Source: Candidatus Cloacimonadota bacterium (GTDB taxonomy: Bacteria > Cloacimonadota > Cloacimonadia > Cloacimonadales > Cloacimonadaceae). Taken from it: DNA of 64,000 nucleotides. This document shows, piece by piece, positions 37,101 to 44,412 of this stretch; within the stretch, counting starts at the first letter, position 1, and each line of letters starts with the position of its first letter. The notes below the pieces were generated by a model. The model did no database searches. It was given only the letters and a program-made list of their open reading frames with translations, and was not told where the DNA came from. A program made the position numbers and the translations under genes. Location of the stretch: assembly GCA_012728875.1 (NCBI GenBank), contig JAAYEF010000024.1, positions 1 through 64,000 on the forward strand, written 5' to 3'.

Positions 37101-37449
37101 TCTTGGCGGCTACAACCGTTCCGGAAACGTGATGCAATATACCCCGGTTCAAGATCTTGAAATCCCGGCTCTGGTCACCGAGCTGAAGGGCAACTATCCC
37201 AACCCCTTCAACCCCTGCACCTTGATCAGCTACAGCCTGGAAATTCCCGGACACGTGAGCCTGGAAATCTACAACCAAAAGGGACAGCTGGTGAACACCC
37301 TGGTGAACACAGAGCTTCCCTCCGGCAACCATCAAACCCAGTGGAACGGATGCGACTCCAGCGGACAGCCCGTCAGCAGCGGAGTCTATTTCTACCGTAT
37401 GCGCTCTGGAAAATACTCTTCCACCCGCAAAATGGTGATGATGAAATAA
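34171..37449 (+). CDS. Secreted subtilisin-like (S8) protease with FG-GAP repeats and T9SS sorting domain
   Basis: 1092 residues. Signal peptide (1-19); propeptide (about 25-130, ending in YAELEG); S8 catalytic domain with Asp172 (IAITDSGVKWNHPDL), His244 (DHGTHVAG) and Ser404 (GTSMASPVAAG); an Ig-like region; FG-GAP/VCBS-type propeller repeats from about 590 to 980 (DLNGDGIHEILVAT, DVNGDGTKEIIVIG, DIDLDNDLDIVIP); and a textbook T9SS type-A domain (NYPNPFNPCTLISYSL, SGVYFYRMRSG, terminal KMVMMK). It likely degrades proteins outside the cell, consistent with amino-acid fermentation. An AGAGG site precedes ATG 34171. Confidence 0.93.
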   Translation: MKKLTLITLLVIALSAVSAINFDPDYFYSQTVIVCFTKDAVNNDTGKIETSLVDGTIRTGLESFDALAAEFGIVELRQMHPYVKVPTWNDNGIYLQNHYRVILDSNDRIDEAVAALAKDKNLIYAELEGINRSKFTPNDPMVTQQYVHSRIRSYEAWDYIMGSYDVKIAITDSGVKWNHPDLRANIWINPAESAGMTINWDAGTIHGGNGVDAGEGGGKIDDLVGWDFVGNDNNPIQNYPTNDHGTHVAGCAAAVGNNGIGVVGTSPLASIISCKGSPDNTPSTGIQYAYDQIKYSAEVGADIINASWGSPGSGVYPNSIVNYATALGSLVVTAAGNDNTEHNAGYQDYPADCDNALCVASTGQQDIKSNFSDFGAPIDICAPGEGILSTIISSNGYDAYDGTSMASPVAAGVCALVKALHPNMTPAQLRQRVMMTADYIYDVNPNYVGKLGAGRINAYAATMYDKIPNVTIDDTMVTELQGDGDGIPNPGETVQLKVSLNNYLDPFTGLAWLTANNLSATLTTNYPGVTILDNTAAFGTLAPGSTMWNNSQPFKFSTASTIASEPIPFELVISANESSSFPYTKTLPFSVDLSLNQAGWPHHVGGASSSSAILYNLDSDPDLEVIFGDPSGKIRALKANGSPVSGFPINAGAAIVGSLAMGKLDNSGNKHFAANLQSNNIMLFNQNGEVLWTVPSGGNLRNGPVIADLANNGQGKVITVTQTGSLVVLNADGTPYQNFPVALGGACLATPAIADLNGDGIHEILVATLSGSLHAINSATGQNIAGFPVTMVGGSQNSITIANIDSDPNPEIIVTTSTAGAILAYNHDGTQVFNKHIGGQIKTSAVVADVNGDGTKEIIVIGASGIVHVFNASGNDLPNTPISIGQAVECTPTIAYFDNDNYAGIIFGDTNGYIHSLRIDGTESPNFPIRINGNVKTSAALADIDLDNDLDIVIPNDDSFYVVDIKRPAQQIPWPCYLGGYNRSGNVMQYTPVQDLEIPALVTELKGNYPNPFNPCTLISYSLEIPGHVSLEIYNQKGQLVNTLVNTELPSGNHQTQWNGCDSSGQPVSSGVYFYRMRSGKYSSTRKMVMMK

Positions 37450-37473
37450 AGAATACCACATAAATTGAGACCG

Positions 37474-37534
37474 AAACACCGGAATCCGGCCACCCCGGAC
37501 CAAAATGCACGGGGACCCGCGCTTCCGGTGTTTT
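37474..37534 (+). terminator. Terminator after the S8 protease gene
   Basis: An 11-bp perfect stem AAACACCGGAA (37474-37484) / TTCCGGTGTTT (37523-37533), followed by one more T and a G-rich base, encloses a 38-base loop with further C/G pairing potential. It starts 25 bp after the stop codon. Confidence 0.65.
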
Positions 37535-37563
37535 GGAAAAAAGCTTGAAAAGCGAGGAAGCAA

Positions 37564-38571
37564 ATGGCTGAAAAACAATATGGATCGAACAAGTTCAAGG
37601 ATTTGGGCTGGATCGCCTCCCACTGGAACTACTATCTGCGGCTCAATTCACACGTTTTGATGCGTGGCGTGCCGCCGCGTGAACTCATCGGCTTGAAATA
37701 TCCCTTCAAGCTGGCCGATCCCATCAAACCTCCCCTGCTTTCGGTGGATTTCACCGATGCCTGCGACCTCGCCTGTGTGTATTGCAACAATCCCTGTTTT
37801 CCGCATCCGCGAACGATGATGAGCGACGGCATTTTCAACTGCCTGCTGCAAAACCTCCGTGCCGCCAAGATCAACCGGGTCCGCGTGGGCGGCGGAGAGC
37901 CGATGCTACACCCCAACTGCGCTGAAATGCTGGGCAAGCTGAAGCCGCTCACAAAATATCTTTCCATCATCACCAACGGACAGTGGAAAGAACCGCACGA
38001 AATTGACGAAATCCTGCTTTCCGGGGTCGATCTGATCGAGGTTTCCGTGGATGCAGGCGGAGCAAAAATCTATGAAGCTTCCCGCCAAAACGCCAGCTAC
38101 AGGCGCCTGCTGCAAAACATCCGCCACCTGCGCCACCAGCGCGACAGGCTGAAAAGCAGCACCCTCATCCGCATCAGGCTGATGCTGCGACCTTCCACCA
38201 AACACCTGGAACGCAGCGAAACCGCTTTTTGGAAAAGATATGCCGACGCCGTTTTGCCGCAACTGCTCTTGAAGCACCCTGATTCGGAATATGACCAGGA
38301 CCTGTTTTACACCAGGGTTTACGACCAAAACACCGCCCCGGTCTGCTCCCTGCCATTCAAAGACCTGCAGATCAGGCCCGACGGGCGCATCCCGCTCTGT
38401 CCGGCAAAAGGCACCAGCTTGGACCCTGCCAAGCGCAGTTTCCTGGGTCATGTGTGCCACGATTCGCTGATCGACATTTGGAACGGACCTGCCTTCAAAG
38501 CCATGCGCCAAGCCCAACGCACCCGCCAGGGCAAGATCATGGAAGGCTGCAAAGGCTGCAACTACAGCTGA
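37564..38571 (+). CDS. Radical SAM/SPASM-like protein
   Basis: 335 residues. The radical SAM cluster is CX3CX2C at Cys67/71/74 (CDLACVYC), preceded by PPLLSVDFTDA. A later GGGEPMLHPN is the typical SAM-binding strand-loop. C-terminal cysteines (VCSLPF, GRIPLCPAKG, VCH, GCKGC) fit a SPASM-like auxiliary cluster domain. The substrate is unknown; such enzymes modify peptides or small molecules. A GAGGAAG site lies upstream. Its neighbours are a T9SS-tagged protease and a B12-regulated propeller, but no small precursor peptide is visible. Confidence 0.8.
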   Translation: MAEKQYGSNKFKDLGWIASHWNYYLRLNSHVLMRGVPPRELIGLKYPFKLADPIKPPLLSVDFTDACDLACVYCNNPCFPHPRTMMSDGIFNCLLQNLRAAKINRVRVGGGEPMLHPNCAEMLGKLKPLTKYLSIITNGQWKEPHEIDEILLSGVDLIEVSVDAGGAKIYEASRQNASYRRLLQNIRHLRHQRDRLKSSTLIRIRLMLRPSTKHLERSETAFWKRYADAVLPQLLLKHPDSEYDQDLFYTRVYDQNTAPVCSLPFKDLQIRPDGRIPLCPAKGTSLDPAKRSFLGHVCHDSLIDIWNGPAFKAMRQAQRTRQGKIMEGCKGCNYS

Positions 38572-38635
38572 ACAAAAATTCGCCCACAAAGCAATTGACA
38601 TAAATCCCACTTCCTGCAAAGTGGCATTCAGAAAT

Positions 38636-38793
38636 AGATGGTGCTACTTTCAGGTAAAAGGGAATCCCGTGAAAAGCGGGAGCGGTAACCGCCACTGTAT
38701 GCGGCAAATTCAGCCGGAGAAGTCACTGCGCTACATGCGTGGGAAGGCTTTTCCACTTTCAAGGCCGCCGCGAGCCAGGAAACCTGCCACCTT
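38636..38793 (+). promoter_or_regulatory. Cobalamin (adenosylcobalamin) riboswitch aptamer
   Basis: Strong primary-sequence match to the B12 riboswitch: P1-side GGTGC (38640-38644), AGGGAATCCCGTG, GGGAGCGGTAACCGCCACTGT, CCGGAGAAGTCACTG, GTGGGAAGG and the B12-box-type GCCAGGAAACCTGCC (38774-38788), closed by CACC. By family knowledge, bound cobalamin represses the downstream gene. The controlled gene is the secreted propeller at 38876. A TTGACA box at 38595-38600 may be the promoter -35 element, though no good -10 is seen. Confidence 0.95.
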
Positions 38794-38796
38794 TTC

Positions 38797-38830
38797 GCCA
38801 AAGTTCATACGGTTTATGTGAACTTTTGGC
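38797..38830 (+). promoter_or_regulatory. Hairpin after the riboswitch, candidate expression platform
   Basis: GCCAAAGTTCA (38797-38807) pairs with TGAACTTTTGGC (38819-38830) with one bulged base and an 11-base loop. It begins a few bases after the aptamer. No T-run follows (AAAGTAGTGCG), so it is not an obvious intrinsic terminator. The ribosome binding site of the gene lies 34 bp further on (38864-38870). Confidence 0.55.
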
Positions 38831-38875
38831 AAAGTAGTGCGATCCCTGTTCAAAAAAAGAAGCAAGGAGAACGCT

Positions 38876-40114
38876 ATGAAAACCAGACACATGATCGCCC
38901 TTTTGGCACTTTTTTTTGTTGCCAAAACCCTCACCGCCACGGAAATTTTCGTGGTCAATTCCGTTTCCCAAACGCTTTCCCGGATCGACACCGAAAACGG
39001 AAGCGTGAACAATTCCTTCGCCCTCTTGGGACAATCCCCCAATCTGATGGATATGGACGAACAGCACATTTACGTGGTCTGCTCCGGAGACAATGCCATC
39101 CAGGTTTTGAACCGTCTCACCGGCGCCCATATCCGCTACATCCCTGTGGCGGGTTCATCAAATCCCTACGACGTTCTGAAAGTGGGTGAACACCTCTACG
39201 TGAGCGGACTTTTCACGGAAAAGCTTTACAAAATCAGCCTGCAAACCAATTCTGTGGTGGCGTCTGTGAATGTGGGAGCCGGACCGCAGGGGCTTTGCTC
39301 GGATGGAACCCGGCTGTTTGTTTGCAACACAGGTGGTTGGTCACAAAACTTTGCCAATAGCTCCGTCAGCGTGATAGACTTGGCTTCCTTCAGCGTGGCA
39401 ACCACCATACCAACTTGGACAAACCCGCAATTCGCCGAGGTTTGGGATGGCTATTTGCACGTTTCCTGCACCGGAAACTGGAGCGATATCCAAGGAAAAA
39501 TGGACATCATAAACCTTTCCACCCTCACTCTGGAAAAGCGTTTGGATATTGGCGGCAATCCAGGCTCACTGTGGATCAACCCCAACGGCATCGGCTACAT
39601 CGGGGAAGGAATGTCAAGCGCGCTCTACAGCTATGATGCAAACACACACACCCTCCTGCACGGTTCGGCAAATCCGCTGGCTTATGATGCCTCGATGGTG
39701 CACGGAAACAGCAGCATGATGGCCTTGTTGAAGCAAAATTGGACTTCAGCTTCCAAAGTGAGCGTTTACGGTCTGGATTTTTCCCCATTGGGAAGCTATG
39801 ATGTGGGCATTTCCAGCTCGGACCTGATGGTGGCGCCCGAACTAAGCTCCATTCAGGATGAGGTTTACGCCACTCCCGCCGCGCAAGTCTATCCCAATCC
39901 CCTGCGCCGGGGAAGCCGGTTGAACCTCAAACAAATCGCTGATGATAATTCCCTGTTCCAGCTTTTCAACATCAAGGGCCAGTTGGTGCAAACCCACACC
40001 CTTGCAAAGGGCGAAAACAGCCTGGGACTGGGCGCTCTGCCCGCCGGAATATATCTCTATCGCATAGGCGAAAACTCCAAGGCTGAAAGCGGAAAACTGA
40101 TGATTTTGGATTGA
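38876..40114 (+). CDS. Secreted YncE/BtuG-like beta-propeller with T9SS sorting domain, under B12 riboswitch
   Basis: 412 residues. Signal peptide (about 1-21, no lipobox), then a seven-bladed-propeller-like region of YVTN/YncE type (EIFVVNSVSQTLSRID, NAIQVLNRLTG, GAGPQGLCSDGTRLFVCNTG, NSSVSVIDLASFSVATTIP, WDGYLHVSCTGNW), then a T9SS type-A domain (VYPNPLRRGSRLNL, GIYLYRIGENS, terminal KLMILD). ATG 38876 follows AAGGAGA. The pattern resembles Bacteroides BtuG, a surface propeller that captures cobalamin; control by a cobalamin riboswitch supports B12 uptake. BtuG is a lipoprotein, whereas this protein would reach the surface by T9SS. The function is inferred. Confidence 0.8.
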   Translation: MKTRHMIALLALFFVAKTLTATEIFVVNSVSQTLSRIDTENGSVNNSFALLGQSPNLMDMDEQHIYVVCSGDNAIQVLNRLTGAHIRYIPVAGSSNPYDVLKVGEHLYVSGLFTEKLYKISLQTNSVVASVNVGAGPQGLCSDGTRLFVCNTGGWSQNFANSSVSVIDLASFSVATTIPTWTNPQFAEVWDGYLHVSCTGNWSDIQGKMDIINLSTLTLEKRLDIGGNPGSLWINPNGIGYIGEGMSSALYSYDANTHTLLHGSANPLAYDASMVHGNSSMMALLKQNWTSASKVSVYGLDFSPLGSYDVGISSSDLMVAPELSSIQDEVYATPAAQVYPNPLRRGSRLNLKQIADDNSLFQLFNIKGQLVQTHTLAKGENSLGLGALPAGIYLYRIGENSKAESGKLMILD

Positions 40115-40200
40115 AGCTCCAAAAATTTCCCTTGACCTGATAAAGCAACTCCAAAAGCTTGGCGAACCTCGTTAAACGCCAACAATCAAGGAGTTATGAT

Positions 40201-41346
40201 ATGAACTACTTTCTGAGTGACGACCAGCTTGAGATGCAGGAAATTGCACGCCGCATCGCGGAAGAAAAGATGCGCCCGCTTTCAGAAAAATATGATGAAG
40301 AGGGGATTTTCCCCTGGGACATCGTGGAAGTGATGCGCCAAAGCGACCTCTTCGCCATCCTGGTGCCGGAGGAGTATGACGGCATCAGCGGCAGGGTTTC
40401 CGACCTCGTTGTGGTCACAGAAGAGCTTTGCACCGTTGATGCAGGCATTTCCCTGGCTTTTGGAGCCACCGGCTTGGGTATGTATCCCATCACCATTGCC
40501 GGCAACGAAGAGCAGAAGCAAAAATGGCTGCCCATCATCGCCTCCGGAGAGAAGCTTGCCGCTTTTGCGCTCACCGAAGCCAACGCCGGTTCCGACGCCG
40601 GAGCCATGGAAACCACAGCCCGTAAGGAAGGAGACAAATATATCCTCAACGGCACCAAGCAGTGGATCACAAACGGCGGTGAAGCAGAGATTTACACAGT
40701 TTTTGCCATGACGGACAAAAGCAGGGGCGCGCGTGGTGCCTCCTGTTTTGTGGTGGAAAAAGGCACACCCGGTTTCAACTTCGGCAAGAAGGAAAACAAA
40801 ATGGGAATCCGTGCATCCGCCACACGCGAGCTGATTTTTGAAGATTGCGAAGTCCCGGCGGAAAACCTGCTTGGACGCGAAGGCACCGGCTTCATCACCG
40901 CGATGAAGGTTTTCGACAAATCCCGCCCCATGGTGGGATCCCAGGCTGTGGGCATTGCCCGCGGCGCCTTTGAAGCGGCGGTGAAATATTCCCGGGAAAG
41001 GCACCAGTTTGGCAAGCCCATCTCATCCTTCCAGGCAGTCCAATTCATGCTGGCAGACATGGCGACCCAGATCGAAGCTGCCCGCTCTCTGGTTTGGCAA
41101 ACCGCCAAAATGATAGACAGCGGCGAACGCAACTACAGCAAGGAATCCGCCATGTGCAAATACTTTGCCTCGGACGTTGCCATGAAGGCTACCACCGACG
41201 CCGTTCAAATCCTGGGCGGATACGGCTACATGAAGGAATATCCGGTGGAAAAAATGATGCGCGACGCCAAGATCCTGCAGATCTATGAAGGCACAAACCA
41301 GATTCAACGCGGCATCGTTGCCGCCAACCTGCTGAAGGAATATTGA
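40201..41346 (+). CDS. Short-chain acyl-CoA dehydrogenase (butyryl-CoA dehydrogenase-like)
   Basis: 381-residue FAD enzyme interconverting a saturated acyl-CoA and its trans-2-enoyl-CoA. Family signatures: FALTEANAGSDAG, WITNGGEAEIYTVFA, MGIRASATRELIFEDCEVP, RHQFGKPISSFQAVQFMLAD-type segment, QILGGYGYMKEYPVEKMMRD, and the catalytic Glu363 in IYEGTNQIQRG as in SCAD. ATG 40201 follows AAGGAG. No electron-transfer flavoprotein genes are adjacent. It fits butyrate or branched-chain fermentation with Ptb at 9565. Chain-length specificity cannot be set from sequence by eye. Confidence 0.92.
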   Translation: MNYFLSDDQLEMQEIARRIAEEKMRPLSEKYDEEGIFPWDIVEVMRQSDLFAILVPEEYDGISGRVSDLVVVTEELCTVDAGISLAFGATGLGMYPITIAGNEEQKQKWLPIIASGEKLAAFALTEANAGSDAGAMETTARKEGDKYILNGTKQWITNGGEAEIYTVFAMTDKSRGARGASCFVVEKGTPGFNFGKKENKMGIRASATRELIFEDCEVPAENLLGREGTGFITAMKVFDKSRPMVGSQAVGIARGAFEAAVKYSRERHQFGKPISSFQAVQFMLADMATQIEAARSLVWQTAKMIDSGERNYSKESAMCKYFASDVAMKATTDAVQILGGYGYMKEYPVEKMMRDAKILQIYEGTNQIQRGIVAANLLKEY

Positions 41347-41349
41347 TTG

Positions 41350-41685
41350 ATGCCGGATTGGGTAAAAGATTTCCCCGCGTCCATCACCGTGATCGACGCA
41401 GACGGCACCATCCTTGAAATGAACGAAAAAGCCCGCGCCACCTACGCTACCGATGGTGGCGCGGACTTGATTGGCAAAAGCATTTACCACTGCCACAAAC
41501 CCGAATCCGAACAGCGGATCCGCGAGATGATCGCCGCCGGCGCAAACCACGTTTACACCATCGAAAAAAACGGACGCAAAATCCTGATCTACCAGCAGGC
41601 ATGGCTTCGTGACGGCGAACCCGCTGGAGTGGTGGAAATCGCTTTGGAGCTGCCGGAAAGCATTCCCCATCGTGTTCGTTCCTAA
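41350..41685 (+). CDS. Stand-alone PAS-domain protein
   Basis: 111 residues, a single PAS fold with no output domain: ASITVIDADGTILEMNEKA, DLIGKSIYHCHKPES, IEKNGRKILIYQQAW and GVVEIALELP. The gene starts four bases after the acyl-CoA dehydrogenase stop and overlaps queH by 14 bp, so all three are probably one transcript. The HCHKPES segment could bind a ligand or metal, but this is speculative. It may bind an acyl or flavin ligand or partner with a separate kinase. Confidence 0.75.
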   Translation: MPDWVKDFPASITVIDADGTILEMNEKARATYATDGGADLIGKSIYHCHKPESEQRIREMIAAGANHVYTIEKNGRKILIYQQAWLRDGEPAGVVEIALELPESIPHRVRS

Positions 41686-42238
41686 GCACTTACTCTTGCA
41701 CAGCTGTTGCGCGCCCTGCCTCATCGCGCCCTATGGACAGCTGAATGCCGAAGGCATCAAAACCACCGTGCTGTGGTATAATCCGAACATCCATCCCGTA
41801 ACCGAATATCGGGCACGCCTGCAGGCCCTCAAAGAATTTTCCCAAAGAGAAGGCTTTGAACTTGTTTTGAAAGACGATTATGGCCTGCGGGAATTCACCC
41901 AAAACGTGGCGGACGACATTGACAATCGCTGTGCATACTGCTACCGCACGCGCCTTGAGCTGGCAGCCAAAACCGCCGCCGAACTGGGCTGTGACGCCTT
42001 TTCCAGCACCCTGCTCTACAGCAAATATCAAAAACACGAACTGATCTGCGAAATTGCCCAGGAAATGGCAGCCAAATACGGCGTGAAGTTCTTCTATCGG
42101 GATTGGCGCGAACTGTGGGATGAGGGCATCCGGCTTTCCAAGGAAGCTGAAATGTATCGGCAAAAGTATTGTGGCTGCATCTACAGCGAGGAAGAACGCT
42201 ATCTCAAATCAAAAAGGAAGAAGACGAACAAAGCCTAA
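41672..42238 (+). CDS. queH: Epoxyqueuosine reductase QueH
   Basis: Reduces epoxyqueuosine to queuosine in tRNA; this is the non-orthologous replacement for QueG (former DUF208). 188 residues from GTG 41672. Diagnostic cysteine motifs: LLLHSCCAPC (Cys12, 13, 16), RCAYCYRTRL and KYCGCIYSEEERY, which hold the 4Fe-4S cluster and an additional iron. GTG 41672 follows GGAAAG and gives the usual start just before LLLHSCC; longer frames read through the PAS gene. No other queuosine genes are in the window. Confidence 0.92.
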   Translation: MFVPKHLLLHSCCAPCLIAPYGQLNAEGIKTTVLWYNPNIHPVTEYRARLQALKEFSQREGFELVLKDDYGLREFTQNVADDIDNRCAYCYRTRLELAAKTAAELGCDAFSSTLLYSKYQKHELICEIAQEMAAKYGVKFFYRDWRELWDEGIRLSKEAEMYRQKYCGCIYSEEERYLKSKRKKTNKA

Positions 42239-42246
42239 AACCTCTT

Positions 42247-42281
42247 TATCCGTCCCATCCGTCCTTATCCGTTTTATCCGT
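42247..42281 (+). repeat. Short tandem (T/C)ATCCGT repeat
   Basis: Four imperfect copies of TATCCGT-like units, spaced by 2-4 bases, start eight bases after the queH stop. The pattern (TATCCGTCCCATCCGTCC) is an intergenic repeat of unknown role. Confidence 0.7.
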
Positions 42282-42308
42282 AAAAAATCACTTTAGCTAC
42301 CCACGTTC

Positions 42309-42813
42309 ATCATTTCAATCAATTCAATCAATCCGAAAATGGCTAAATCCAGCCCTGAAATCCGCTAAGCTTATATCCAGATGGAGGTTATGAGTCTTTG
42401 GGGTTTTATCAATTCAATCAATCTATAAATATCTCTTATACCACCCCCTCCGGGCTTGGAAAAAGGTATCTTGACAAAAAGGAAAGCCAAGTACCTGCAT
42501 CCATGAGTGTTGGGTATTTCATATATATGATATATAGTATATAAAAATATATTACTATATAATAATATATATACATATCTACTATATATATCTACTACTT
42601 AGAGCAATCTACTCGTTTCATCACTCTCTATCCGGTCCCGGGAGACGGTATGGAGGATATTTATAGATTGATTGAAATGATTAAATTATCAGTTGAGGAT
42701 AGTAAGCTCTTAACATACTGCACTGCTGGTATTTACAATTTATCTTGTCCTCAAAAAGCGTCGATTTCTCCCAAAATGCCCAAAATCGGATTGATTGAAT
42801 TGATTGGAATGAT
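42309..42813. repeat. Nested inverted-repeat structure with AT-rich core
   Basis: Outer arms 42309-42337 and 42785-42813 match in inverted orientation at 27 of 29 bases (ATCATTTCAATCAATTC...). Inner arms 42408-42433 and 42656-42681 match at 25 of 26 (ATCAATTCAATCAATC...). Outer and inner arms share a CAATCAATC core, so four copies point inward two by two. The centre (about 42520-42600) is almost pure A/T with TATA runs. No transposase is present; a non-autonomous element or nested insertion is possible. Confidence 0.75.
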
Positions 42814-42981
42814 AAAATGCCTGATTTATGAAACCCCTCTCGATACATGCCGCATCTACAGAAGTTTATACATATCCCCAATAAAATATCACGGTGGACA
42901 GAGGGATAATTATCCCCCTGCTTCATAAATTTAATCTCCCTGCTTCTGAATCTTCAAAAGGCAAAAAGGGAGAAACAAAAA

Positions 42982-44277
42982 TCAAGGGAAAGTCCTGCAT
43001 ACGCGGAAGCCGATTGCGAAGTAGCTCAACTCAGCATAGTCACCGTTCCGACGTGAAACGGTGCAATAGTCGGCAGAGCTGTAACAGCTACCACCGCGAT
43101 TCACGCGGATGGAACCGCTGTAAACATCCCAGCACCATTCCCAAACGTTGCCGCTCATGTCGTAAATACGAAGCTCGTTGGGACGCTTTGTACCAACCTG
43201 TTTTGTTCCGAAAAGCGAATTGTTGCCTTCATGCCATGCCACCTCATTGATATCGTTGCTGCCGCTGTAGGTGTAGCCGTGCGTATGCAAACCGCCCCGG
43301 GCGGCAAATTCCCACTCCTCCTCCGTAGGCAGCCGGTAACCGATGGCGTTCCAGTTACAGCTTACGTTAATGTGGTTCTCAGAATTAGCATTCCAACCTG
43401 CAGGCCAATTATCCGGATTGCTGCCATAATCCAGATAACTGTAACAGGGAGTCAAGCCTTCCAGAATGCTGCGACGGTTGCAATATTCAATGGCATCGAA
43501 CCATGAAACTTGTTCCACAGGATGCTTTGGATTACCGCCAAACAAAGAGGGATTGCTGCCCATCACAGCCGCATATTCAGCCTGGGTAAGCTCGTATTTA
43601 CCGATGTAAAAACCCGAGACAGTCAGGCCATTGGTGTAGTGACCTGAGCCAGGATAAATGGTGCCACCCGGAACATAGACCATCCGGATGGGAGGGGGAG
43701 GTACGCCTATTGTGTATGTGGCGATGGCGGTGGAACTGGGCGCCCAGCCTGTTTTGAAGCCCTTGGCTTTTATTGTGGTGCGGACATTCAACGTAATGGG
43801 TTCAGTATACTTAGTCGACGTTTCGGTTGGTTCCGTCACGTCGGTTGTGTAATGGATTTCTGCCCCCGGAGTTGCACATGAGATACTGACAATTTTTGCC
43901 GAATCATAGGTACCACTTGGGACACTAAATATCGGTTTGGCAACCTTTAAATTGTATTTTGCGCTCGCGGTTTTACTGTCCTGCAAGTCTTGTCTAAATG
44001 CCTTGGCTTTAATTGTTGTTGTTTCATCAATGCTTATAGGTTTTATGTAAACAGGTGATGATGAATCAGGCTCACTTCCATCCAGTGTATAATAAACGCT
44101 AACTCCCAGGGTTGCGCAGTCTATGCTTACCGTTTGAGGGCTTTCATATGTTCCTCCAGGTGGGTCAAAAAAAGGTGTGGCCACCCTATTAGGATTAGTG
44201 AGTTTATCACAAGCTCCAACCAAGAAGAATGTAAGAACCACCAAAAGAGAAAAAACTACCTTGGCTTTTGTTTTCAT
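42982..44277 (-). CDS. Lipoprotein with CHB_HEX_C-type repeats and formylglycine-generating-enzyme (SUMF1) domain, copy 1
   Basis: 431 residues. Lipobox LVGAC (Cys23) follows a hydrophobic signal. Two CHB_HEX_C-like beta domains (about 33-112 and 113-190; VYYTLDGSEPDSSS, IHYTTDVTEPTETS) lead to a SUMF1/FGE-sulfatase-type domain (about 195-430): YELTQAEYAAVMGSNPS, PVEQVSWFDAIEYCNRRS, YRLPTEEEWEFAARGG, DMSGNVWEWCWD, VNRGGSC, GFRVCR. Bacterial SUMF1 domains are often sugar- or ligand-binding rather than true formylglycine-generating, and no sulfatase is nearby. The paralogue lies immediately upstream at 44413. Confidence 0.87.
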   Translation of the reverse strand: MKTKAKVVFSLLVVLTFFLVGACDKLTNPNRVATPFFDPPGGTYESPQTVSIDCATLGVSVYYTLDGSEPDSSSPVYIKPISIDETTTIKAKAFRQDLQDSKTASAKYNLKVAKPIFSVPSGTYDSAKIVSISCATPGAEIHYTTDVTEPTETSTKYTEPITLNVRTTIKAKGFKTGWAPSSTAIATYTIGVPPPPIRMVYVPGGTIYPGSGHYTNGLTVSGFYIGKYELTQAEYAAVMGSNPSLFGGNPKHPVEQVSWFDAIEYCNRRSILEGLTPCYSYLDYGSNPDNWPAGWNANSENHINVSCNWNAIGYRLPTEEEWEFAARGGLHTHGYTYSGSNDINEVAWHEGNNSLFGTKQVGTKRPNELRIYDMSGNVWEWCWDVYSGSIRVNRGGSCYSSADYCTVSRRNGDYAELSYFAIGFRVCRTFP

Positions 44278-44412
44278 GGTGCACCTCTATTTTTTTGTTA
44301 AACGTTGCGTTCATTAATCATAAATAATTCAAACAATTTCCGCTTTGGCTGTTTCATAACTTTAATCCCCCTGCTTCTGAATCTTCAAAAGGCAAAAAGG
44401 GAAAAACAAAAA

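Larger units (their letters stand above)
42239..42981. other. Long AT-rich non-coding region with repeats
   Basis: 743 bp without a convincing gene; the short frames inside look like chance and lack family likeness. It holds a TATCCGT repeat right after queH, four related ATCAxTTCAATCAATC motifs arranged as nested inverted repeats, an extremely AT-rich centre (about 42520-42600), and the left end of the tandem lipoprotein duplication from 42922. Confidence 0.65.

Noticed and set aside
42247-42281. CRISPR-like array suggested by TATCCGT repeats
   Set aside because: Units are seven bases with spacers of two to four; far too short for CRISPR and no cas genes are nearby.
42650-42928. A 92-codon open frame in the AT-rich repeat region
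   Set aside because: No ribosome binding site, no family likeness, and it runs through the arms of the inverted repeats.
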